Assembly (NCBI RefSeq): GCF_002890895.1
Contig: NZ_POUL01000008.1
Coordinates: 1 to 64,000, forward strand
Direction: 5' to 3'
DNA: 64,000 nucleotides
From: Stutzerimonas stutzeri
Lineage (GTDB): Bacteria; Pseudomonadota; Gammaproteobacteria; Pseudomonadales; Pseudomonadaceae
Position 1 is the first letter of the stretch. Each line of letters begins with the position of its first letter. This document shows positions 52,666 to 62,710 of the stretch, piece after piece. Below the pieces are notes generated by a model. The model made no database searches. It was given only the letters and a program-made list of their open reading frames with translations, and was not told the DNA's origin. Made by a program: the position numbers and the translations under genes.

Positions 52666-52682
52666 TGCTCGAAGGCCTCGGT

Positions 52683-53348
52683 TCAGCGCGCCTGACGCTG
52701 TTGCAGCAGCAGGTTCTTGTAGCCGCTTGCTGATAGCGTCTTCTGGGCCTGATCGAGTCTTGCCCGGTCGGCAAATGGCCCGACCAGCACCCGGTACCAG
52801 TCCTCGTCACGCACGGTCACGTTCTCAACCCGTACATCCTGGCCGAGCAGAATGATCTGCGCCCTGACCTTTTCCGCTTCAGGCTTCTTGCGGAACGAAC
52901 CGGCCTGCAAGAAGAACTGAGTCACCGGTGCCTTGGCCACTGTAGGCGGGGGCGGAGGGACCTGGCCATTCAGAGCGGCTTCGGCGCGCGCGGCGTCAAT
53001 CTTGGCCGCTTCCTCTTGTGTGACCGGCTTGGGCGGCTCAGGCTCAGGCTTTGGCGCCTCGGGCGGAAAGATCACTTCCGACTCAGGCAGCAGCGTATAG
53101 AAGTCGTACTTCGGTTTCGCAGGCTGGCTCGTGGTGGGGGATGAACGCTTCGGCTGCTCCTTGGATTTGGCTGAGTCCTTGGTGCGCTTGATTTCATCGC
53201 CGCCAGGTTCGAGGTTCATCAGGAACACGATGAAGCCGCCGATCACCAGGCCACATACGAGCCAGATCCAGCCGGGTACCGGCTTTTTGGCAGGTGCCTG
53301 GTAGCGGCTCGCGCCACGTTTCGGGGCGGGTTTCTTCCTGGCTGCCAC
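52683..53348 (-). CDS. SPOR-domain membrane protein (FtsN-like)
   Basis: A 221-residue bitopic inner-membrane protein. Basic cytoplasmic N-terminus (RKKPAPKRGASRYQAPAKK), one membrane segment (WIWLVCGLVIGGFIVFLM), a Pro/Glu-rich periplasmic linker (PEPEPPKPVTQEEAAK), and a C-terminal SPOR domain (FFLQAGSFRKKPEAEKVRAQ...YRVLVGPFADRARLDQ) that binds denuded peptidoglycan at the division site. Topology and place next to argS match FtsN of gammaproteobacteria. It begins at the base after the argS stop codon. Confidence 0.88.
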   Translation of the reverse strand: MAARKKPAPKRGASRYQAPAKKPVPGWIWLVCGLVIGGFIVFLMNLEPGGDEIKRTKDSAKSKEQPKRSSPTTSQPAKPKYDFYTLLPESEVIFPPEAPKPEPEPPKPVTQEEAAKIDAARAEAALNGQVPPPPPTVAKAPVTQFFLQAGSFRKKPEAEKVRAQIILLGQDVRVENVTVRDEDWYRVLVGPFADRARLDQAQKTLSASGYKNLLLQQRQAR

Positions 53349-55091
53349 TTACATCCGCTCCAGCGTTTCCAGGCCAAGCAGGGCAAGACCCTGTTTCAGC
53401 GTTTTGCCGGTCAGGGCGGCCAGGCGCAGGCGACTCTGTTTGACCGTCTCGTTCTCAGCGGTGAGTATCGGGCAATGTTCGTAGAAGCTGGAGAACAGCC
53501 CTGCCAGATCGTATAGATAGCTGCACAACAGGTGGGGAACACCCTTCTCGCCGACACCGTTGAGCACCTCGGCGAACTGAGCCAGCTTTGCGCCTAGCGC
53601 TTGCTCTTGTTCGGCTTCCAGGTTGATCTCGCCGCCGACTCCATCCATGCCGGTACCCAGCTTGCGAAACACGCTGGCGACTCGGGTGTAGGCGTATAGC
53701 AGGTAGGGGGCAGTGTTGCCTTCGAAGCTGAGCATCTGCTCGAAGTTGAAGCTGTAATCGCTGGTGCGGTGCTTGGACAGGTCCGCATATTTCACTGCGC
53801 CGATGCCGACAGCGTGGGCTATCTGCCGCAGCTCCCCTTCGTCCAGATCCGGGTTTTTGCCTTTAACCAGGCTGTAGGCACGCTGCTCGGCTTCATCGAG
53901 CAGGTCGACCAGCTTCACGGTGCCGCCATCACGGGTTTTGAAGGGGCGGCCATCTGCACCGTTCATGGTGCCGAAGCCCATATGCTCGAGCTGCATGTCG
54001 CTGCGGACGAAGTCAGCGCGCCTGGCCACCTCGAAGGTCATCTGGAAATGCAGCGCCTGGCGCTGATCGACAAAATACAGCGCGCGATCGGCCTTGAGCT
54101 GCTGACTGCGGTAGCGCATGGACGCCAGGTCGGTAGTCGCGTAGAGGTAGCCACCGCCGGCTTTCTGCACAATCACCGGGAGCGGGTTGCCTTCGGCGTT
54201 CTTGAATTCATCGAGAAAAACGCACTGGGCGCCGTTGCTTTCGCTCAACAGACCTTTGGCCTTGAGCGACGAGACTATATCGGCAAGTTCGGCGTTGTAG
54301 GCGCTTTCGCCTTTGACGTCTTCCGGGGTGAGGCGGACGTTGAGGCGGTCATAGACTTGTTGCGCATGGCTGAGTGAGAGCTCGTTGAATTGCTTCCACA
54401 GTCGCAGGCACTCGGCGTCGCCGGCCTGAAGCTCCACGACGAGTTTGCGCGCACGTTCGGCAAACTCGGGCGACTCGTCGAACCGTTGCTTTGCCGCTCG
54501 GTAGAAGCCTTCCAGGTCCGCCAGCTCGGGTGAGTCGAAACCCTTGGGCTGCTCCATCACATAAGCCAGCAGCATGCCGAACTGCGTGCCCCAATCGCCT
54601 ACGTGGTTCTGCCGGATTACTTCATCACCGAGGAATTCAAGTACGCGCGCCACGGCGTCGCCAATGATGGTCGAGCGCAGGTGGCCGACGTGCATTTCCT
54701 TCGCCAGGTTCGGTGAGGACAGGTCAACCACGACGCGTTGTCTGGAGCCCGTTTTGCTTACTCCGAGCAGTGGATCGGCAAGGGCGGCATCAAGGCGTTG
54801 AGCCAGCGCGGCGCTGTTCTGGAAGAAGTTGAGAAAGCCAGGGCCGGCAATTTCCACTTTGCTGACGCTCGGGTCTGCCGGCAGTGCATCAATCAGCTTC
54901 TGGGCCAGGTCGCGGGGCTTCATCCCGGCGGGCTTGGCCAGCATCATCGCGACATTGCTGGCGAAGTCCCCGTGGGACTTGTCACGGGTGTTCTCCACCT
55001 GGATGGTTGGGTTCGACCCCTCCGGCAGCACGCCTTCAGCGGTGAGACGGGCCAGGGCTTGCTGGATCAGATGGCGGATGCTGTCTTTCAT
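53349..55091 (-). CDS. argS: Arginyl-tRNA synthetase
   Basis: A 580-residue class I aminoacyl-tRNA synthetase. N-terminal Add-1 domain ([19 protein letters not shown]) precedes the HIGH-type motif HVGH at 134-137 in [20 protein letters not shown]; the KMSKS region is degenerate ([18 protein letters not shown]), normal for many ArgRS; and the anticodon-binding domain ends [10 protein letters not shown]. Coupled to the SPOR gene downstream with no gap. Confidence 0.97.
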   Translation of the reverse strand: MKDSIRHLIQQALARLTAEGVLPEGSNPTIQVENTRDKSHGDFASNVAMMLAKPAGMKPRDLAQKLIDALPADPSVSKVEIAGPGFLNFFQNSAALAQRLDAALADPLLGVSKTGSRQRVVVDLSSPNLAKEMHVGHLRSTIIGDAVARVLEFLGDEVIRQNHVGDWGTQFGMLLAYVMEQPKGFDSPELADLEGFYRAAKQRFDESPEFAERARKLVVELQAGDAECLRLWKQFNELSLSHAQQVYDRLNVRLTPEDVKGESAYNAELADIVSSLKAKGLLSESNGAQCVFLDEFKNAEGNPLPVIVQKAGGGYLYATTDLASMRYRSQQLKADRALYFVDQRQALHFQMTFEVARRADFVRSDMQLEHMGFGTMNGADGRPFKTRDGGTVKLVDLLDEAEQRAYSLVKGKNPDLDEGELRQIAHAVGIGAVKYADLSKHRTSDYSFNFEQMLSFEGNTAPYLLYAYTRVASVFRKLGTGMDGVGGEINLEAEQEQALGAKLAQFAEVLNGVGEKGVPHLLCSYLYDLAGLFSSFYEHCPILTAENETVKQSRLRLAALTGKTLKQGLALLGLETLERM

Positions 55092-55208
55092 GATGTGCTC
55101 GGTCGGCCGTAGGCTTTGGTCGAAAACTGGGCATTATCGGTGCCACGAGGGCGAACCTTCAAGGCTTAAGGCGCTTAGTTGCGCTGGAGCCTCTGTGGCC
55201 GGCCTACA

Positions 55209-57431
55209 TCAGAACAGGTCGATCGGGTCGACATCCAGTGACCAGCGAACGCTGCGGCTACCCGGCAACGTTTCCACCTGCGGCAACCAGGCGTTCATGA
55301 GGTTATGCAGAGGCCCGCGAGCGTTGGCTTGTAGCAGCAGCTGTGCGCGGAAACGTCCAGCGCGTCGCTCCATCGGAGCGGGTACTGGCCCTAGTAACTC
55401 GACACCCGTCAGGTCGAGTTGCACCATCAGCTGTTCGGCCTGGCTGCAGGCCTCGTCGAGGAAGTCTTCGGCCTGGCCGGGTTTCGTCGCCTCGGCGCGC
55501 AATAGTGCCAGATGGCTGAAAGGTGGCAAGCCGGCCGCGCGTCGCTCGCTCAACGCCTGCTCAGCAAAGGCGAAATAGCCCTGTTCGGTCAGCTGGACCA
55601 GCAACGGGTGATCAGCCAGATGCGTCTGGATGATCACCTTGCCGGGCTCTTCAGCTCGCCCTGCGCGGCCGGCTACCTGGACGATGAGCTGCGCCATGCG
55701 TTCACTCGCACGGAAGTCTGCCGAGAACAGCCCACCATCGGCATCAAGAATGGCGACCAGGGTCACTCGGGGGAAGTGATGACCCTTTGCAAGCATCTGA
55801 GTGCCCACCAGCAGGCACGGCTCGCCGCGGTTGATGGTGGTCAGCAAATGCTCCATCGAGCCCTTGCGGGACGTGCTGTCACGATCGATGCGCAGCACCG
55901 GGTAGTCAGGAAAGAGCGTTGTGAGCCGCTCTTCCGCGCGCTCGGTACCCGCGCCTACAGGTCTCAGGTCGAGCTTGGCGCAGTCCGGGCAGCTGTGCGG
56001 GGGGCGTTCGGCATGCCCGCAGTGGTGACAGCGCAGTTCATTGTGGCGTTGATGCAGGGTCATTCTGGCGTCACAGCGCGGACACTGGCCGATCCACCCG
56101 CAGTCGTGGCACAGCAGGGAGGGGGCGAAGCCGCGCCGGTTGAGGAACACCAGTACCTGCTGCCCGGCAGCCAGTGTCTGCGCCATGGCCTGCTGCAGCG
56201 GGCCGGAAATGCCGGAATCGAGAGGGCGGCTCTTAATGTCCAGGCGAAGGAAGCGGGGCGGCTGTGCGCCGCCGGCGCGCTCGGTCAGCTTTAACAGTGC
56301 ATAGCGTCCGCTGTGGGCGTTGTGCAAGCTTTCCAGTGACGGCGTTGCCGACCCTAGCAGGATCGGAACGTTTTCCTGGCGCGCTCTGACCACGGCCAGG
56401 TCACGTGCGTGATAACGCAGCCCCTCCTGCTGTTTATAGGAAGCATCGTGCTCCTCATCGAGGATGATGAGCCCGGGATTTTTCATCGGGGTGAACAGTG
56501 CCGAGCGCGTGCCAATAATGATGTCTGCCTCGCCGTCCCGTGCCGCGAGCCAGGCATCCAGGCGTTCGCGGTCGTTGACGTTGGAGTGGAGCAAGGCGAT
56601 GCGGGCATTGAAGCGCCGCTCGAAGCGAGCCAGGGTCTGCGGGCCGAGGTTGATTTCTGGAATCAACACCAGCGCCTGCTTGCCCGCCTCAAGCACCTGA
56701 TGGATGAGCTGCAGGTAGACCTCGGTCTTGCCACTCCCGGTGACGCCGGCGAGCAGGTACGTCTGAAAGCCATCCAGGCCGGCGCGAATGGCTTCGAAAG
56801 CGGCGCGTTGCTGCTGGTTCAACGGTAGTTCCGGTTGCAGCAGCCAGCTGCCCTGATGTCGCTGGGCCTGGTGACGGCGCCGGGTTTCGACGCGTAGCAG
56901 GCCTTTTTGCAGCAACAGGTCAAGGCTGTCCTTGCTCAGCTGAAGCTGGGAAAGCAGGGTGTGCGCCACGCCGTGCGGATGCTGCGCGATGGTCTTGAGT
57001 GCGTCACGCTGGCGTGGCGCCCGGCTCAGTCTGGGGTCTTCGGGCCGCGCGCCATTGGCCGCATGCCAGAAGCGCTCCTGCCTCGCCTCGGCAGGCTCGC
57101 CCTGGCGTAGCAGGACTGGCAGCGCCCAGCTGAAGGTGTCGCCGAGGCTGTGTTGGTAATACTGTGCGGTCCATAGGCACAGCTTGAACAGCGGCGATGG
57201 CAGAGGTGATCGCGCATCAAGCAGTTCCAATGCCGGTTTGAGCTTTGCCTCAGGGACTTCGCTGTGGCTGACGACCTCGACGAGTATTCCGATGATTTCG
57301 CGTCGCCCAAATGGCACCCGCAAGCGCATCCCAGGCTGCAGCCCAGCGTCGGAAACGCCAGCAGGGGGGAGGTAATCGAAGAGTCTGCGCAATGGCGATG
57401 GCAGTGCGAGGCGGAGTATGGGTCGAGGCAC
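55209..57431 (-). CDS. priA: Primosomal protein N' (replication restart helicase PriA)
   Basis: A 740-residue helicase. N-terminal 3'-DNA-binding domain (VPFGRREIIGILVEV), Walker A GVTGSGKTEVYL, DEEHDASYKQQEG, and eight zinc-binding cysteines in the blocks CHDCGWIGQCPRC, CHHCG and CPDC. The C-terminal helicase motifs QVAGRAGRAEEPGKV are intact. GTG start at 57431. It diverges from rpmE. Length is standard. Confidence 0.96.
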   Translation of the reverse strand: MPRPILRLALPSPLRRLFDYLPPAGVSDAGLQPGMRLRVPFGRREIIGILVEVVSHSEVPEAKLKPALELLDARSPLPSPLFKLCLWTAQYYQHSLGDTFSWALPVLLRQGEPAEARQERFWHAANGARPEDPRLSRAPRQRDALKTIAQHPHGVAHTLLSQLQLSKDSLDLLLQKGLLRVETRRRHQAQRHQGSWLLQPELPLNQQQRAAFEAIRAGLDGFQTYLLAGVTGSGKTEVYLQLIHQVLEAGKQALVLIPEINLGPQTLARFERRFNARIALLHSNVNDRERLDAWLAARDGEADIIIGTRSALFTPMKNPGLIILDEEHDASYKQQEGLRYHARDLAVVRARQENVPILLGSATPSLESLHNAHSGRYALLKLTERAGGAQPPRFLRLDIKSRPLDSGISGPLQQAMAQTLAAGQQVLVFLNRRGFAPSLLCHDCGWIGQCPRCDARMTLHQRHNELRCHHCGHAERPPHSCPDCAKLDLRPVGAGTERAEERLTTLFPDYPVLRIDRDSTSRKGSMEHLLTTINRGEPCLLVGTQMLAKGHHFPRVTLVAILDADGGLFSADFRASERMAQLIVQVAGRAGRAEEPGKVIIQTHLADHPLLVQLTEQGYFAFAEQALSERRAAGLPPFSHLALLRAEATKPGQAEDFLDEACSQAEQLMVQLDLTGVELLGPVPAPMERRAGRFRAQLLLQANARGPLHNLMNAWLPQVETLPGSRSVRWSLDVDPIDLF

Positions 57432-57552
57432 GCGATAGTCCTTGGCGGCGAATGCCGATGTTAAACGATCCGGCGGGGTAGCAGGTTTGCCTATGCTTCG
57501 GGCTGTTTGGTTGCATGCGAGAGGCTGGAGGTGTCTGTCCGATCGGCTGCCC

Positions 57553-57580
57553 TTGCATCACTTTGCTGCTCTGTTATTAT
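57553..57580 (+). promoter_or_regulatory. Candidate sigma-70 promoter of rpmE
   Basis: TTGCAT (57553-57558) and TATTAT (57575-57580) are spaced by 16 bp. Transcription would begin near 57587, 60 bases before the rpmE ATG. Confidence 0.5.
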
Positions 57581-57646
57581 TCGCGCCCTTCCGTGCGGTA
57601 CTCGACATAGGGTCGGGTGGCGGCACAAGTCCTAGAGGATTTACCC

Positions 57647-57859
57647 ATGAAAGCCGATATCCATCCTAATTACGTAGAAATCGACGCCACTTGCAGCTGC
57701 GGCAACGTCATCAAGACTCGCTCTACGCTGGCCAAGGACCTGAGCATCGACGTTTGCTCCGAGTGCCACCCGTTCTACACTGGCAAGCAGAAAGTGCTGG
57801 ATACCGGCGGCCGTATCGACCGCTTCAAGCAGCGTTTTGGTGTGTTCGGCGCCAAGTAA
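57647..57859 (+). CDS. rpmE: Large-subunit ribosomal protein bL31 (zinc-binding form)
   Basis: A 70-residue ribosomal protein. All four zinc ligands are present: C16 and C18 (ATCSCGN) and C37 and C40 ([11 protein letters not shown]), so this is the C+ form, not the zinc-free paralogue. [12 protein letters not shown] and [14 protein letters not shown] are standard ends. The terminator expected after it lies within the start of the next gene. Confidence 0.97.
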   Translation: MKADIHPNYVEIDATCSCGNVIKTRSTLAKDLSIDVCSECHPFYTGKQKVLDTGGRIDRFKQRFGVFGAK

Positions 57860-57885
57860 TAAGCTGCCGTCGCTACGGGAATCCA

Positions 57886-58677
57886 ATGAGATTCTTCGAG
57901 CTGAAAAAGGCGCCCCTAGTGGGCGCCTTTTTCGTTTCTGTCTTCTTCAGTTTGCAAGCAGCGGCGCTTTGCTCGGTGAGCGAGCCGCTCTCTCGCATGA
58001 AGGTGGCGACGGTCATAGATGGAGATACGCTGCGGCTGGCCGACGGGCGCAGCGTGCGGCTCATTGGGTTGAACGCAACCGAAATGGGCCGCAACGGGCG
58101 CCACGCCGAGCCGTTTGCGGAGGCTGCCAGGAGCCGGCTGCAATCGTTGGTGAGCGCCAATGACGGTTACGTGGCTATGCGTCCTGGCCAGCAGTCCAAA
58201 GACCATTACGGCCGCGTTCTTGCCCATGTCTTCGACAGGCATGGCGAAAACCTGGAAGCACTAATGCTTGCTGAGGGATTAGGCTTCTTTGTCGCTATCG
58301 CACCGAATGTTTCTCTGGCCGAGTGCCATCGAAAGGCAGAGCAACAGGCGCGGTCGGCTGGAAAAGGGATTTGGCGGCAACCTCCGGTGATCGCAGCGGA
58401 GCGCGTGCGCAGCGGTGGCTTTGCAATTGTCCGGGCCCGTGTTGAACGCATGGAGACCAACCGGGGAGGCGTCTGGTTGGAGCTAGGTGGTTCGCTTGTG
58501 GTGCAGATCCCGCCTCACGCTGTAGCCGCCTTCGATGATGCGCTCAGCGGCCTGGCTGGAAAGGATGTCGAGGTCAGGGGGTGGGTCATTGATCGAAAGC
58601 GTCGTGGTGATCGGTCGCGGCGGGCGCGTTGGTTGTTGAGGCTGAGCCACCCGTCAATGCTCGTGCCTTTGTCCTGA
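57886..58677 (+). CDS. Thermonuclease-family (SNase-like) secreted protein
   Basis: A 263-residue protein with predicted signal peptide (basic start, VGAFFVSVFFSLQAAALC) and staphylococcal-nuclease-like OB fold: VIDGDTLRLADGRSVRLIGLNATEMG, HYGRVLAHVFDRHGENLEALML and LAEGLGFF. The catalytic arginine in SVRLIGLNA and acidic residues of DGDT are kept. The C-terminal 90 residues form a second OB-like part. The ATG at 57886 is chosen from GGGAAT upstream, but the first codons coincide with a terminator hairpin, so a later start is possible. Confidence 0.8.
   Translation: MRFFELKKAPLVGAFFVSVFFSLQAAALCSVSEPLSRMKVATVIDGDTLRLADGRSVRLIGLNATEMGRNGRHAEPFAEAARSRLQSLVSANDGYVAMRPGQQSKDHYGRVLAHVFDRHGENLEALMLAEGLGFFVAIAPNVSLAECHRKAEQQARSAGKGIWRQPPVIAAERVRSGGFAIVRARVERMETNRGGVWLELGGSLVVQIPPHAVAAFDDALSGLAGKDVEVRGWVIDRKRRGDRSRRARWLLRLSHPSMLVPLS
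57904..57937 (+). terminator. Perfect intrinsic terminator inside the nuclease 5' codons
   Basis: AAAAAGGCGCCC and GGGCGCCTTTTT form a 12-bp perfect stem with a five-base loop, then CGTTT. It begins 18 bases after the nuclease ATG and is well placed to end the rpmE transcript. In frame it encodes KKAPLVGAFF. Confidence 0.85.
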
Positions 58678-58803
58678 AACGGTCGCCAAAAGTCGTATCG
58701 CCAGGCCTTGACAGTCAGATTTCCCGTTCCCTTGTGACGGCGCTTGATCTTGGCGTATCCTCGACCACCTGTCTGTCCCAGTAAAAATAAGCGGAAATGC
58801 CCC

Positions 58804-60072
58804 ATGACTGACCTGAAAACTGCCGCTCTCGACTACCATTCCCAGCCCCGTCCGGGAAAGTTGAGCGTTGAGCTGACCAAGCCCACGTCCACTGCTCGCG
58901 ACCTTTCGCTGGCCTACAGTCCAGGCGTGGCAGAGCCGGTTCGGGAGATCGCCCGAGACCCTGAGTTGGCTTATCGTTACACCGGCAAAGGCAATCTGGT
59001 CGCGGTGATCTCCGACGGCACCGCCATTCTTGGTCTCGGAAACCTGGGGCCATTGGCGTCCAAACCGGTCATGGAAGGCAAAGGCGTACTGTTCAAGCGA
59101 TTTGCCGGAGTCGACGTATTCGATATCGAAGTCGATGCGGAAAGTCCCCAGGCCTTTATCGATACGGTCAAGCGCATCTCCATCACCTTTGGTGGCATCA
59201 ATCTGGAAGATATCAAGGCGCCCGAGTGCTTCGAAATCGAGCGGACCTTGATCGAGCAGTGCGACATTCCGGTGTTCCATGATGACCAGCACGGTACGGC
59301 TATCGTCACAGCAGCGGGCATGCTCAATGCACTTGAAATTGCCGGCAAGACGTTGGAGCAGGCGAAGATCGTCTGCCTTGGTGCCGGTGCCGCAGCAACT
59401 TCCTGCATGAAGTTGCTGGTGAGCATGGGCGCTAAGATCGAGAACATTTTCATGATCGATCGCAAGGGTGTCATCCATGCTGGTCGTGATGATCTCAACC
59501 AGTACAAGGCGGTGTTCGCACATGAGACCGACAAGCGCACCCTGGATGATGCTCTAGACGGTGCTGATGTTTTCGTAGGTCTATCGGGTGCCAATCTGCT
59601 GACTGCTGAAGGCCTCAAGCGCATGGCTGCGAACCCAGTGGTATTTGCCTGCTCCAACCCGGATCCTGAGATCAGCCCCGAGCTGGCGCACGCGACCCGC
59701 TCCGATGTGATCATGGCAACTGGCCGTTCCGATTATCCGAACCAGGTCAATAACGTACTGGGCTTTCCGTTCATCTTCCGCGGTGCGCTGGACGTCCGGG
59801 CCAAGCGTATCAACGAGGAAATGAAGATAGCGGCTGCGCTGGCGTTGCGTGACCTCGCCAAGCTACCGGTGCCGGCTGAAGTGGCGGCTGCCTATGGCGT
59901 TGACAGTCTGGAGTTCGGCCGTGAGTACATTATTCCGAAGCCCATGGACCGGCGCCTGATCACACTGGTTTCCGATGCGGTGGCCAAGGCTGCCATCGAA
60001 AGCGGTGTGGCGACCCTGCCGTATCCATCGCACTACCCGCTAAAGTCAGTAGACGACGTATTTGGTGGGTGA
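58804..60072 (+). CDS. maeB: Malic enzyme (short NAD(P)-dependent form)
   Basis: A 422-residue oxidative decarboxylase converting malate to pyruvate. Signatures are LAYSPGVAEP, the metal-binding FHDDQHGTAIVTAAG, the Rossmann motif CLGAGAAATSCMKLL, and FACSNPDPEI. The C-terminal phosphotransacetylase-like domain of long MaeB is missing, as in P. aeruginosa PA5046. ATG at 58804 begins MTDLKTAALDYH. A strong terminator follows. Confidence 0.93.
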   Translation: MTDLKTAALDYHSQPRPGKLSVELTKPTSTARDLSLAYSPGVAEPVREIARDPELAYRYTGKGNLVAVISDGTAILGLGNLGPLASKPVMEGKGVLFKRFAGVDVFDIEVDAESPQAFIDTVKRISITFGGINLEDIKAPECFEIERTLIEQCDIPVFHDDQHGTAIVTAAGMLNALEIAGKTLEQAKIVCLGAGAAATSCMKLLVSMGAKIENIFMIDRKGVIHAGRDDLNQYKAVFAHETDKRTLDDALDGADVFVGLSGANLLTAEGLKRMAANPVVFACSNPDPEISPELAHATRSDVIMATGRSDYPNQVNNVLGFPFIFRGALDVRAKRINEEMKIAAALALRDLAKLPVPAEVAAAYGVDSLEFGREYIIPKPMDRRLITLVSDAVAKAAIESGVATLPYPSHYPLKSVDDVFGG

Positions 60073-60109
60073 TTAGGTTGCCTGTAGCGCCGCGTTAAGG
60101 CGGACAGTA

Positions 60110-60138
60110 AAAAAACCGGCCATTGGCCGGTTTTTTGT
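60110..60138 (+). terminator. Bidirectional terminator after malic enzyme
   Basis: AAAAAACCGGCC and GGCCGGTTTTTT form a 12-bp perfect stem with ATT loop, with A- and T-runs on both sides. It lies between convergent malic enzyme and ponA genes and can serve both. Confidence 0.93.
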
Positions 60139-60197
60139 TATTGATCACCGTAGAAAAATTTACGGAACTCCGCTGCGCTCTAACGTAGCCGCGGCCT

Positions 60198-62651
60198 TTA
60201 GAAAAGATCCATTGGTGCTGTTTCGCTGGCCGGTAGAGGGCTGCCAGGGATTGTCGCTCCAGGAATCAATTCGTCGTCCATGTTCGGAGGCGAATCCTCA
60301 CTTCGGAAGATTTCGAAATAGGCATCTTGCGTTCCAGGGGCCGCTGCGCGACCGCTCTCTGGATCAATGCGCAGGGTCAGAATACCTTCGGGTTCGGCGG
60401 GGGCGTGCTCTGGCTTGCCCTCCAGTACCGTGCTCATATATTTCATCCAGATGGGCAGTGCCACCGTACCGCCGTACTCGTGGCGGCCTAGGCTCTGAGG
60501 CTGATCGAACCCGGTCCAGACGGTGGTGACAATATCGGCGTTATAACCAGAGAACCAGCTGTCTTTCGACTCGTTGGTGGTTCCGGTCTTGCCCGCAATA
60601 TCGCCACGGCCCATCGCCAGGGCTCGTCTGCCTGTGCCTCGCTTAATGACGTCTTGCAGCATGCTGGTCATGATGTAAGCGGTGCGATCATCGATGATTT
60701 GTTCAGCATGCCTAGGCGGTTGGCGGGCTGGCTCAGAACTGTTGTCGTCAATGAACGAGTCTGTCTGCGCGTAGGCGACGGCGGTCTGCTCATTATCGTC
60801 TGCCGAAGATTGTTGAGCGATGTCACGCTCAGGCACGCGCACTGGGTCCGCGCTGAATATCACCTTCCCGTCTCGGTCCTCGATTCGCTCAATCAGGTAG
60901 GGCTCTATCTTGTAGCCGCCGTTGGCAAATGCCGTCCAGCCGGTAGCGATTTCCATCGGTGTCAAGGTTGCCGTGCCAAGTGCTAGCGACAGGTTCGCTG
61001 GAAGGTCTTCGGGCTTGAAGCCAAAGCGTTTGATGTAATCGATGGTTTGCGGAATACCCAGGGTTTGCAACAGGCGAATCGAAACCAGGTTACGTGATTT
61101 GTACAGCGCTTCTCGAAGGCGGATCGGGCCGAGGAAAGTGTTGTTGTCGTTCTTGGGACGCCAAACGCGATCCAGCCCTTCTTCGACGAATACGATAGGT
61201 GCGTCGTTGACAAGCGTCGCGGGGGTAAAACCTGCATCCAGCGCTGCGCTATAGACGAAGGGTTTGAAGCTTGAGCCAGGCTGGCGCTTGGCCTGGATGG
61301 CGCGGTTGTAATTGCTTTGACCAAAGGAAAAGCCGCCGGTCAACGCTTCAATGGACCCGTCTAGTGGATCGAGAGATACCAGCGCACCCTGTGCCTGCGG
61401 TATCTGACTGAAAAGCGCTTCGCCATCGACAAAGCGAATCCGGATGACATCTCCCGGTTTGACCACCTCCGAAGGTGTCTTTGGTCGGGGGCCAAGGCTG
61501 TTGGTGTTAATGAACGGTCGAGCCCACTTCATGCTTTCCCAGCTGACGCTGTGCTCGCTGCCGTCCCGAAGGATGGCTTGGACGGAGTCGTTCGACACGC
61601 GACTAACGACCGCCGGCTGCAACCCAGACTGGCTGCGATAGTCACCGAGCTGTTTCAGCCAGTCCGCTTGATTCACACCCGTTAGATGAGCTTCCAGGCC
61701 ACGATAGCCATGGCGCTGGTCATACTCGATTAGCCCCTGAATGAGTGCTTGGTTGGCTGCGATCTGACGCTCGCTGCTTGGGGTGGTATAGACGCGGAAC
61801 CCATCAGTGTAGGCTGTGCTACCGAAGCGACCGACCATTTCGGCACGGGCCATTTCGGCGATATAAGGTGCGTCAAGCTCGGGCGAGTAGCCGTGGTAGG
61901 AAGCATCGACGGGCTCTGCCAATGCTTGCTGATAGCGGGCCTCGTCTAGTTTTCCTAGCCGGTACATCCGGCCAAGAATCCAGTCACGTCGTTCTTTGGC
62001 TCGCTCCTTGTTCGCGAGTGGATTGAATGCCGAAGGCGCCTTGGGCAGGCCGGCAATCATGGCTAGCTGCCCTAGGCTTAGCTCGCCGATTGATTTGCCA
62101 TAGTAAACCTGCGCTGCCGCTTCTATTCCGTAGGAGCGGTTACCTAGGTAGATCTTGTTGACGTAGAGCTCAAGGATCTCATCCTTGCTGAGCTCTCGCT
62201 CGATCTGCAGAGCGAGCAGAATTTCGTTGATCTTGCGTGAAAAGCTGCGCTCGCTGGTCAGGAAGTAATTCTTCGCTACCTGCATGGTGATGGTGCTGCC
62301 ACCGGTCTGAATGTGCCCGGTTTTCAATAATTGCGTGGCAGCGCGCATCAAGCTGGAAACATCAACGCCATAATGATTCGCGAAATTATCGTCTTCTGCT
62401 GAGAGCAGCGCGGCGATGAAATCCTTGGGGATCTGATCGAAGTTGATAGGAGAGCGTCGCATTTCGCCGTATTCGGCGATCAGCTTGTCATCCTGGCTAT
62501 AGACACGCAGCGGAATCTGGAGCTGTATGCTGCGTAGCGAGTCGACTGACGGCAGATTGGGGCTGAGGTAGAGAAACGCGCCGCTTAGACTAAGCAACAG
62601 TCCGCAGAAAATAGCCAAGCACGACCATAGGAAAAACTTCAGAAAACGCAT
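60198..62651 (-). CDS. ponA: Penicillin-binding protein 1A (bifunctional)
   Basis: An 817-residue class A PBP. One N-terminal membrane segment (FFLWSCLAIFCGLLLSLSGAF), a transglycosylase domain with catalytic glutamate in LLSAEDDNFANHYGVD and GGSTITMQVAKNYFL, an OB-like insert, and a transpeptidase domain with serine motif QPGSSFKPF, SRN (YKSRNLVS) and KTGTT (GKTGTTNESKDSW). All catalytic residues are intact. It diverges from pilM with 184 bp between. Confidence 0.97.
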   Translation of the reverse strand: MRFLKFFLWSCLAIFCGLLLSLSGAFLYLSPNLPSVDSLRSIQLQIPLRVYSQDDKLIAEYGEMRRSPINFDQIPKDFIAALLSAEDDNFANHYGVDVSSLMRAATQLLKTGHIQTGGSTITMQVAKNYFLTSERSFSRKINEILLALQIERELSKDEILELYVNKIYLGNRSYGIEAAAQVYYGKSIGELSLGQLAMIAGLPKAPSAFNPLANKERAKERRDWILGRMYRLGKLDEARYQQALAEPVDASYHGYSPELDAPYIAEMARAEMVGRFGSTAYTDGFRVYTTPSSERQIAANQALIQGLIEYDQRHGYRGLEAHLTGVNQADWLKQLGDYRSQSGLQPAVVSRVSNDSVQAILRDGSEHSVSWESMKWARPFINTNSLGPRPKTPSEVVKPGDVIRIRFVDGEALFSQIPQAQGALVSLDPLDGSIEALTGGFSFGQSNYNRAIQAKRQPGSSFKPFVYSAALDAGFTPATLVNDAPIVFVEEGLDRVWRPKNDNNTFLGPIRLREALYKSRNLVSIRLLQTLGIPQTIDYIKRFGFKPEDLPANLSLALGTATLTPMEIATGWTAFANGGYKIEPYLIERIEDRDGKVIFSADPVRVPERDIAQQSSADDNEQTAVAYAQTDSFIDDNSSEPARQPPRHAEQIIDDRTAYIMTSMLQDVIKRGTGRRALAMGRGDIAGKTGTTNESKDSWFSGYNADIVTTVWTGFDQPQSLGRHEYGGTVALPIWMKYMSTVLEGKPEHAPAEPEGILTLRIDPESGRAAAPGTQDAYFEIFRSEDSPPNMDDELIPGATIPGSPLPASETAPMDLF

Positions 62652-62710
62652 CGGGGTTCATTGAATCCAGGATGGGGAATGAGGTGTATGCCGCAGACGG
62701 TGCTGAAAGG

